Positions 56,526-64,000 of a stretch of DNA of 64,000 nucleotides are shown piece after piece. The stretch's first letter is position 1. Each line of letters starts with the position of its first letter. The stretch spans positions 2,321,001-2,385,000 of the forward strand of contig NC_133911.1 in assembly GCF_964199755.1 (NCBI RefSeq), written 5' to 3'. Under the pieces are notes generated by a model, which did not search any database, was not told the origin of the DNA, and worked only from the letters and a program-made list of their open reading frames with translations. The position numbers and the translations under genes were made by a program. Source of the DNA: Larus michahellis. Its lineage: Eukaryota; Chordata; Aves; Charadriiformes; Laridae.

Positions 56526-57390
56526 AGCCAACGCTCAGGAAAGCGCCATACGGCAACCGAAAGCGGCACGTCAGCCTCCCGACCGCGCTCACACTGCGAC
56601 GCGCTTGGAGTAGAGTTAAAAAATAAAGAGGATGGGGGGCTTTTTTTTTTTTTGTGGGGGTGGGGGGTGTTGGGTTTTTTTTTTTGTTTTTTTTTTGTTT
56701 TTTTTTGTTTTTTTTAATGCTACAAAGGTCCCATCCCGAAGCAGAAACGCTCGGCAGGAGCGCGGCAAGCGGAGAGGGTGCCCGCGGCCGGTCCCCTGGG
56801 ATGTGGCGGGGGGGCTGCGCAGCATCCATGGCAAGCCGGGGCCGGTGGTGGCGGGGGGGGGGGGTGTTTGTAAACAGTTCCTACACATCCAGGGCGGCGG
56901 CAGGGGGGGTTTTTTTTCCTTTCACAGTGAGCAGAGAGGCGAGGCTGGGGGAGGGTTGCCCTCGCCGTGAGAAGATCGGGGATCCTCCTCTTGGTGCTTT
57001 CGACCAGCCAGGAGAGGAAAAGAGTGGGGGGACCCCATCCGTCGTCTGTCCCCCGTCCTGTCCCCCCCCCGCCCCGTGAAACGGTACCGGTGCCCAGCGC
57101 GGGGAGACGGGTCCGAGGCCAGCATGGAGAGGTCCTGGAGGAAGAGCTGGACCATTTCTCCTCTTCTTCTGGACCTTCTCCCCCACTTTGCTTCTCCAGC
57201 ATCTCCTCCTCTGGGCTGTGGGACCAGCATGGGGGCGGCGGGGGGGGGGGTATGCTTCACAGCCGCTGGTCTCCCCGTGGGGAGGAGGACCCGCGCTGCC
57301 CGCCGCATCCCTTGATTTACCAGGATAAATAAATAAGAGTCTCCAAGGGCTGGCAGGCTTGGGGAGGGGGGGCGCACAGCCCGCCGCCTG

Positions 57391-60300
57391 CTATCTGACG
57401 GCGATGGACATCTTGGGCGTAGCGAAGAGCGGTTCGTTAAGGGGGGGCCAGGATGGCTGCTGCTGGCTCAGCTCCTTCTCCAGCCTCTTGAAAAGCTTCT
57501 TGGAGGCTTTCTTGCGGCGCAGCTGGCGGAGGCAGCTCAGCAAACCGTGGTCCAGGGCGGTCTGCAGCAAAGATGGCGGGGGCCGGGGGGGAGGAAAGGG
57601 GTTTGGGGGAGGCTGCGGACCCCGAGGAGAGGGGCAGAGCCGATGCCAAGGTGAGCCTTGCTCCCTCCGCGCCCACCACTCCTGGAAAAGGGGTGGCTTG
57701 GAGGGACCCAAAAGGATGACGCTTGTCCCCCCGCCGTGTGCCCAACGTCGCCCCCCCCCCCCACCCCAACACCCCAGCCCCGGGGCTGACCTACCTCCAG
57801 GACGAAGGCAGCAAAGAAGTTGAGGGCGGCGATCCCCAGCAGCAGCAGCTTGAAATTCAAGTCGTCGATGCCCTGCAGCTTCAGCAAGCTCTTGGGGAAG
57901 CCCAGCGGGTAGAGGGTCAACCATACCATGAGGCCAAAAAGGAGGACGAGGACTACCAGGAAGAGCACTGAGGGCGAGAAGGAAGAGGGTTGAGGAGGGG
58001 AGGGGGGGGATGAAGGTTCGATGTCTCTCTTCGTCCACGCGGCCGGTGTCATCCTCACCGTTGGTGTAGAGCGGCTCCCGGAACGGGTAACCCTTGGACA
58101 TGGCGACAGCCAGGATGAGGTACTGGAAGCCCGTGACGCAGAAGAGGACGGTGTTCTCGTAGTTGGGCAGGTTCTGGGGAGCCGTCACCGTGCTGTTCAG
58201 CGGCACGTACCTGAGCCAGGCAGGGGAGAAGGCAGGGGGTGAGATGAAGCGAGAGGCGGGGAGAGGGTCCAAACGCCCACCCCTTGTTCTCCACGAGCCC
58301 GTGGGCGCCGCTCGCTGCAGGGTGGCCGGGCGCATCCCTTGGCCAACGCCAAGGGCTTGGTTGCCATCCTCTGCGCCGTTCCCATCACTAATTGGATGGA
58401 CGGTCCCAAAGAGCGGTGGTCAACGGAGTTAACTCCAGCTGGCGGCCGGTCCCAAGTGGTGTTCCTCAGGGCTCAGCGTTGGGACCGTTTCTGTTTAACA
58501 TCTTTATTGATGATCTTGATAAGGACATAGAGCGCATCATCAGGAAGTTTGCAGGAGACACCAGGTTAAGCGGGAGCGTGGATCTGCGTGAGGATAGGGA
58601 GGCTCTACAGAAAGACTTGGATGGATTGGGTCGATGGGCCAACGCTAACGGGATGAGCTTCAACCAGGCCAAGTTGCAGCTCTGAAGAAAAGGATCTGGG
58701 GGTCTTGGTAGACAGTAAATTATCCATGAGCCAGCAATGTGCCCTTGTTGCCAAGAAGGCCAATGGAATTCTGGGCTGCATAGGGAAGAGTGTGGCCAGC
58801 AGGTCAAGGGAGGTCATTCTCCCTCTCTGCTCTGCACTGGTGAGGCCACAAGTGGAATACTGTGCCCAGTTCTGGGCTCCCCAGTTCAAGAGAGACAGGG
58901 AACTACTGGAGAGAGTCCAGCGGAGGGCAACGAAGACGATGGAGGGATTGGAGCATCTCCCTTACGAGGAAAGGCTGAGAGAGCTGGGACTCTTTAGCCT
59001 GGAGAAGAGAAGGTTGAGGGGGGACCTTATTAATGTTGACAAGTATCTAAAGGGTGGGTTTAAGGAGGATGGAGCCAGACTCTTTTCAGCAGGTCCCAGT
59101 AACAGGAGGAGGGGTGATGGGCACAAGCTGGAACGTAGGAAGTTCCCATCAAATATGAGCAAAAACTTCTTTACGGCGAGGGTGACAGAGCCCTGGAACA
59201 GGCTGCCCAGGGAGGGTGTGGGGTCCCTTCTCTGGAGACTGTCAGGATCCGCCTGGATGCAGCCCTGAGTGAGGTGTTGGACTAGATGATCTCTAGAGTT
59301 GGACCAGATGATCTCTAGAGGTCCCTTCCAACTCGGAAAAATTCCATGATTCCGTGAAGTGAAGGGCCACAACAACCCCACAGAGCGCTACAGGCTTGGG
59401 GCAGTGTGGCTGGAGAGCTGCCCGGCAGAAAAGGACCTGGGGGTTCCAACTGACAAGCGGCTGAACATGAGCCAGCAGTGTGCCCAGGTGGCCAAGAAAG
59501 CCAGTGGCATCCTGGCTTGTATCAGAAATAGCGCAACCAGCAGAAGGAGGGAGGTGATCGTCCCCCTGTGCTCAACACTGGTGAGGCCACCCCTTGAGTA
59601 TTGTGTCCAGTTTTGGGCACCTCAATATGAGAGAGACCTTGAGGTGCTGGAGCGAGCGCAGAGGAGGGCAACGAAGCTGGTGAAGGGCCTGGAGAATAAA
59701 TCTGATGAGGAGCGACCTCATCACTCTCTACAACTACTTGAAAGGACACTGTAGAGAGGCTGGTGCTGGTCTCTTCTCACAGGTGATTAGCGATAGAACA
59801 AGAGGGAATGCGTTCAAGCCGCAACAGGGGAGGTTTAGACTGGACATTAGGAAAAAATTCTTCCCAGAAAGAGTGGTCAGACACTGGAACAGGCTGCCCA
59901 GGGAGGTGGTGGAGTCACCATCCCTGGATGTGTTTAAGAGTCGTTTAGATGTGGCGTTGGGGGATGTGGTGTAGGGGAGAACTTTGTAGAGTGGGGTTGA
60001 TGGTTGGACTCAATGATCCCAAGGGTTTTTTCCAACCTGAACGACTCGATGACTCTACAACTCTAATCCCAGGTGAAGCCGGGTCCCTTACCAGCTCTGC
60101 GAGACGGTGATGAAGTAGCTGAGGACTTGCACGGTGATGAGCAGAGCCGTCTGGAGGAGCAGGCTGCCCAGCACCAGCACGCTGATCAAGGCCCCTTGGG
60201 GACGCTCCACTCCCAGCTCCCGGGCAGGACCGGTGCGACCCATCAGCACGGCCACGGTGGTGGTGATGATGAGGTCGAAGAAGAGGAACTGGAAATCGCT

Positions 60301-60819
60301 CAGGTTGGTGTTGAGCTGGGAAGGAGAAACCAGCCGCTCTCAGTTTGGGGGCTCAGGAGAGGGACAAGGTAAAACCCAGCGAGGACAAGGGGGCCCGAAG
60401 GCATCCCCGAGCATTCGGGCAAGCCTCGACTCACGGTGTAGAGCAGCAGGACGGACACGAACTGCACCAGGCTGTACAGGGCCATGTACTTGAAGACACC
60501 GAAGGAGGTGACCAGTGAGCACCTGCCCTCCCTGCGGGGAGAGGGAGACTCACCCACCGCCCACAGCGCCCTTTCCAGGAGTTGTCCCAAAGAGGAGACA
60601 GAGGCACCCATGAGACACCCCCCGCCTTGATTTTTGTCTCCCCCCAGGAGGCTCCCGGCAGCTCACCGGATGACGGTGGGCACGCACTCGATGTTGGCCA
60701 CGCGGGAGGTGAACGGCGAGGCCACCGACGCCTCCGCCTCCGACAGCGAGATGCCCACGTCGGCCGCCTTCAGAGCCCCGCAGTCGTTGGCGCCGTCCCC
60801 GCACATCCCCACGCAGTAG
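57391..60819 (-). CDS. ATP13A2: ATP13A2 exons encoding the hinge and M5-M10 membrane region
   Basis: 60667-60819: [20 protein letters not shown], the conserved GDGxNDC metal-binding hinge, then the segment [19 protein letters not shown]. 60435-60531: [20 protein letters not shown] (M5). 60092-60315: [19 protein letters not shown] (M6) and [20 protein letters not shown] (M7). 58059-58210: NSTV glycosylation-type sequon, [20 protein letters not shown] (M8), [10 protein letters not shown]. 57795-57967: [20 protein letters not shown] (M9) and [20 protein letters not shown] (M10). 57391-57561: cytosolic tail with [18 protein letters not shown] and ending [13 protein letters not shown], longer than the human tail that stops at WPPLPAGPLR. 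Confidence 0.94.
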
Positions 60820-63738
60820 CTGCGGAGAGAATCACAGAAAGGTTTGGGCGGGAAGGGACATTAAACACCATCCAAGTGCCACCTCGCTGCCCTGGGCAAG
60901 GACATCTCCCACCAGCCCAGGCTGCTCCAAGCCCCGTCCAACCTGGCCTTGAACCCCTCCAGGGATGGGGCAGCCACAGCTTCTCTGGGCAACCTGGGCC
61001 AGGGGCTCACCGCCCTCAGAGTGAAAAAATTCCTGATGCCTAGTCTAAATTTCCCCTCTTTCAGTTTAAAACCCTTCCCCCTCATCCCGTGGCTCCCCTC
61101 CCTGCTCCAGAGTCCCTCCCCAGCTTTCCTGGAGCCCCTTTAGGGGCTGGAAGGGGCTGGAAGGTCTCCCTGGAGCCTTCTCTTCTCCAGGCTGAACCCC
61201 CCCAGCTCTCTCAGCCTGTCCCCACAGCAGAGGGGCTCCAGCCCTCCCAGCATCTCCGGGGCCTCCTCCGGCCCCGCTCCGACAGCTCCGTGTCCTTCTT
61301 GTGCCGGGAAGGGATCCGATATTTCACGCGGGGATGGGGGAAAAGCCCTGGGTCTTCAAAGCTGCACTGCCATGCTCAGGATCACCCCACGCGTGGGAGA
61401 GGGCAGGGTGCGGTTTCGCAGCTGCCAAGCACTCGGGCACGCAAGAGGAGTCTCCGGGCAGAGGGAGACCCCCTTGTCCTCCTCTGTCCCTTGTCCCCTC
61501 GGGGCCGGAGGGACTCACTTGAGCTCCTGCAGGCTGCCCACCAGCTGAGTCTTCTGGTCGGGGGACATGCGGGCAAAGATGGTGGCTCGGATGAGGATCT
61601 GCAGGGAAGGGAAGGCTTCGTGTCAGCACTGCAGCACCCCTGTCCCCGCGCCCCCGGCAGGATCCGGCTTATTTTGGGCTTTGCCAGCTCGGCAGGGCAG
61701 AGGGGACTTCGCACCGGCAAAAAAAAAACCCCCACCCCTCAGGGCATTTTATCTTGGAGCTGCGAGGCTGCAGCAGGGAATCCCGGGGAGGCTGACCCGG
61801 GAGGATTCCCCACCATTGGATTCCCCGCCGTCGGATTCCCCACCGTCGGACTCACCTTCGGCAGCAGGTCGGCGAAGTGCTCGCAAACCACAGCGAAGGA
61901 TTTGCCGTTCAGGGCGAAGTGGCAGGGCTGCGGCCGGAGGAGGCAGCCGGGATCCCGCTGGCACGCAGCCTGCCAGGAAAAACGCCTCCTTTCTTAACCC
62001 CGCAGCCGCAGCCGGGGCTTCGACTCGCGCTCCAGCCCCCGGGGGCGACGGGCTGAACCCGCCTCCTCCACCCGCACGGAGCAGGAGGTAAAGCAGCTTC
62101 CCTTAAACCTCAATTTCGGGCAGATAAATGATGGTATTTTGGATAAAAAGTTTGTGCGACCCAGCCCTTCGTGCCAAGCCTGGAGCGGGACCAGGGCAGC
62201 ACCATGCCGGCTGCATCCCACCGGGATGTTTGGAGCATCACCTCCAGCCTGACGTGCTCGCAAGGAGAAAGAAGAGCAGTTATCTTCTCAAGGAAGCATT
62301 TAAGGAGGGGCAGAATCGCACCCATAATTGTTTTTAAGAGTAACGATGTTGGGAAAAAGAGATTCCCGCCAAGGCCTTGGCAGTTCGGGCTTTCCAAAAT
62401 CCTCCCCGCAAAGAACGGCGGCGTCGCGGGGACTCACCTCCGGCTGCTCCTCGCCCCGGGAATGCTCGGCGGGGATGAATTTCAGGGCGGCGGGTTTGTC
62501 GTGGCCGGGCGGGGAGGCGTTGACGAAGATGACCCGCTCTTTCGGCTCCACCATGCGGCAGCTCCTGGCCACGTTCACGGCCGTCAGCATGTTGTCTCCT
62601 GGCGGAAAGAACCCGGCGGGACTTAGTAACCCCCCCGGGGGTGTTTGGTAGCCGGCGTTGGCAAGGGCTCGCACGGCCGCCGAGCCAAGAAGAGCAGCTC
62701 CAACCTCTTTTCAAACCTCCAAACCTTTTTCCCAGCCACCGCAGCCGCGCCGGGGGGCTCTTTGCTCTCCCCCCACCCCCAGTTTTGGGCGAGAACGTCA
62801 AAATCTCCTTTCTGCCCTACCCCAAAGCAAAGCGGCGGCTTCCAACCCTGCCAGCGGCTTGCAAAAAACCCGCAGGCGATTCCTGCGTCCCATCCCCCCC
62901 CCCCACTCCGGCATCATCAGCCGTGAGACTCGGGGTGCGCACGAAATATCGACATTTACGGGATCGGGGGTGAAACCGCCACCGGTTTTGCCGTTTTAAG
63001 CCGCCCATCCCAGGTCTGTGGGTTCAGGCTGCACCCACGGAAAAGCCCCCCTGCGTGTCCCCGTCCCCCCCCAACCCTGCCGGATGCGAGCCCACCCGCA
63101 GGGACACGCCACCAAGCAGCGGGGCTGCGCCAAACCAGGGGCGCGGAGTCCTCGCCGTGCCCCCCCCACCAAGCCCCCCAACCCCGGCCCACCCCCAGTT
63201 CCGGTGGGGAAACCCTCTACCCCCACCCGGTGTCAAGGGGCGCTCGTGTCCCCTCTCCTCCCCCAGCCCGGCGTCCCCCGTCCCGCCTCGGCAGGGTCAC
63301 CTGTCACCATGACGGGGCGGATGTTGGCGTTCCTCAGGAGGCGAATGACGGGCGCAGATTCCGGCTTGAGGACGTTTTTCATGACGAGGAAGCCCAGGAA
63401 GGTCAGGCTGCTCTCCGCGGAGTCCCTGGGAGGGAGACAAGGAGCCGTTCGACACAAGGCAGAGAGCATCAATCGGGAACAACAGCCAAAAAAGCCAGCA
63501 GCTGCTTTCGTACGGGTTAGGGTTTAATTCCTCGCAGGCCGCGGGACAGGCCAAGCGTCCCGTGAAACGCTGGGAGCAAAGACGACGTAAACGGAGCGAG
63601 AAGCGGTTGGCACCAACCTGGGGAGCTGCAGGGCCTCCTGGAAGGTGGAGACGGCGCCGAGGGGTTTGGAAGCCAGAGCCAAGACCCGGAAACCATCCGT
63701 GGTGTAGTGTCGCAGCATCTGGGAGAAATCCAGGGGCA
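57391..63738 (-). CDS. ATP13A2: ATP13A2 (PARK9), last eleven coding exons
   Basis: P5B-type ATPase of late endosomes/lysosomes that exports polyamines. Exons in transcript order: 63618-63738, 63301-63425, 62438-62598, 61856-61969, 61519-61598, 60667-60819, 60435-60531, 60092-60315, 58059-58210, 57795-57967, 57391-57561 (TAG at 57393-57391). Phases agree throughout and encode about 523 residues, the C-terminal 44% of a protein usually near 1,180. Visible: the second half of the P domain ([41 protein letters not shown]) and six transmembrane helices. The phosphorylated Asp (DKTGT) and N-terminal exons lie beyond the right edge. The C-terminal [13 protein letters not shown] matches human ATP13A2 (ASKKRFKQLEREL), separating it from ATP13A3-5. 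Confidence 0.95.
58390..59356 (+). mobile_element. CR1 LINE, 5'-truncated with internal deletion, forward strand
   Basis: Begins in the reverse-transcriptase region ([20 protein letters not shown]), has FAGD in place of FADD, then loses about 100 bp between MSFNQAK and EKDLG, and continues with [51 protein letters not shown] and [11 protein letters not shown]. It ends ATTCCATGATTC near 59345. A short unit with AGATGATCTCTAGAG is duplicated just before the 3' end. It lies in an ATP13A2 intron, antisense to that gene. Confidence 0.94.
59361..60062 (+). mobile_element. CR1 LINE, second 5'-truncated copy with internal deletion, forward strand
   Basis: Starts at the [20 protein letters not shown] wording, has [19 protein letters not shown] and [14 protein letters not shown], loses about 60 bp that normally encode [17 protein letters not shown], resumes at [20 protein letters not shown], and reaches [20 protein letters not shown]. 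It ends near CGATGACTCTACAACTCTAA. It immediately follows the previous CR1 in the same orientation. Confidence 0.93.
60826..61325 (-). mobile_element. CR1 LINE 3' fragment, reverse strand
   Basis: The 3' end (AGAATCACAGAAAGG on the + strand) lies only about 7 bp from the ATP13A2 exon at 60667-60819, and the fragment runs to about 61325. The reverse strand encodes [20 protein letters not shown] and [20 protein letters not shown]. It has the same orientation as ATP13A2 and the same subfamily as the element at 43885-44210. Confidence 0.88.
61519..63738 (-). CDS. ATP13A2: ATP13A2 exons encoding the catalytic P/N-domain end
   Basis: Five exons. 63618-63738 encodes [20 protein letters not shown] and ALASKPL; 63301-63425 encodes [20 protein letters not shown] and [12 protein letters not shown]; 62438-62598 begins [13 protein letters not shown], completing the TGD motif across the junction, and has [12 protein letters not shown]; 61856-61969 has [20 protein letters not shown]; 61519-61598 has [20 protein letters not shown]. 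These match human VALASKPL, VMVTGDNLQTAVTVARGC and ARMAPEQKTELV. The exon at 61856 encodes a short variable Cys-rich segment ([14 protein letters not shown]) where human is longer. Confidence 0.93.
61970..62437 (-). other. ATP13A2 intron
   Basis: 468-bp intron between the exons at 62438-62598 and 61856-61969. Unique-looking sequence; no repeat or exon recognised. Confidence 0.75.
62599..63300 (-). other. ATP13A2 intron
   Basis: 702-bp intron inside the codon for the glycine of the TGD motif. GC-rich, no array, unlike CROCC introns of the same length. Confidence 0.75.
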
Positions 63739-64000
63739 CTGCCGCGGGAAAAGCGAGGTCAGACCCATCCCTGAACGAACCCGGGCGACGCGGACCCAGC
63801 TCCCAAAGGACCGAAGAGCTTCGGATGCTCATCCAGCCTCCCACCCCCTTCCCTGGCTTCTTGGTTCCCGTGTTCCTCCTGCCACAAGGCCGGAGCTAAT
63901 CCAAAGCCCTTGCGCCTCTGGGATGTGGCATCCCCGAGGATAATTTCCCGTTGGGATGTGCTATGGGGATGCAGAAACAGCAGAACCGGCCGTTTTTCAG
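63739..64000 (-). other. ATP13A2 intron running off the right edge
   Basis: No exon is visible between the acceptor at 63739-63740 and the window end. The next upstream exon should encode the KGAPE region of the N domain and end in phase 1. Confidence 0.7.

Overview
This is a stretch of a bird genome, most likely from a GC-rich microchromosome. The evidence is four vertebrate genes with GT-AG introns, several CR1 (chicken repeat 1) LINE fragments with the typical ATTCYATG-like 3' ends, and very dense minisatellites. The gene order NECAP2 - CROCC - MFAP2 - ATP13A2 matches human 1p36.13 and, from memory of synteny, chicken chromosome 21. No bacterial, phage, CRISPR or tRNA/rRNA feature was found.

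Layout. Positions 253-2252 (+) hold the last five coding exons of NECAP2 (clathrin-adaptor accessory protein), followed by its 3' UTR and about 2.5 kb of GC-rich spacer. Positions 4900-7030 are a 31-bp minisatellite. Positions 7245-41806 (+) hold CROCC (rootletin, the ciliary rootlet filament protein). I could place 34 coding exons; their phases are consistent from the first methionine to the stop codon (1,794 residues). One or two 5' exons expected from the human protein were not found. Positions 44535-49359 (-) hold complete MFAP2 (MAGP-1, 182 residues, eight coding exons), converging on CROCC. Positions 49360-56519 are an intergenic region with a 41-bp minisatellite and many homopolymer runs. 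Positions 56520-63738 (-) hold the last eleven coding exons of ATP13A2 (PARK9, lysosomal P5B polyamine ATPase), whose 5' part lies beyond the right edge.

The four genes are not a functional pathway. They share conserved synteny and serve endocytosis, ciliary structure, extracellular microfibrils and lysosomal transport.

The most striking property is in CROCC. All 17 of its placed introns longer than about 610 bp are filled by a tandem array, nearly every one with its own unrelated unit (from about 17 bp to about 160 bp). Introns shorter than about 300 bp carry none, and exon frames are intact. The arrays differ in physical character: G-quadruplex-like, polypyrimidine, alternating purine-pyrimidine and AT-rich. 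Most long open frames in this window (up to 965 codons, on both strands) are by-products of these arrays and are not genes. Exon boundaries come from reading splice sites and comparing with remembered human proteins; no alignment program was run.
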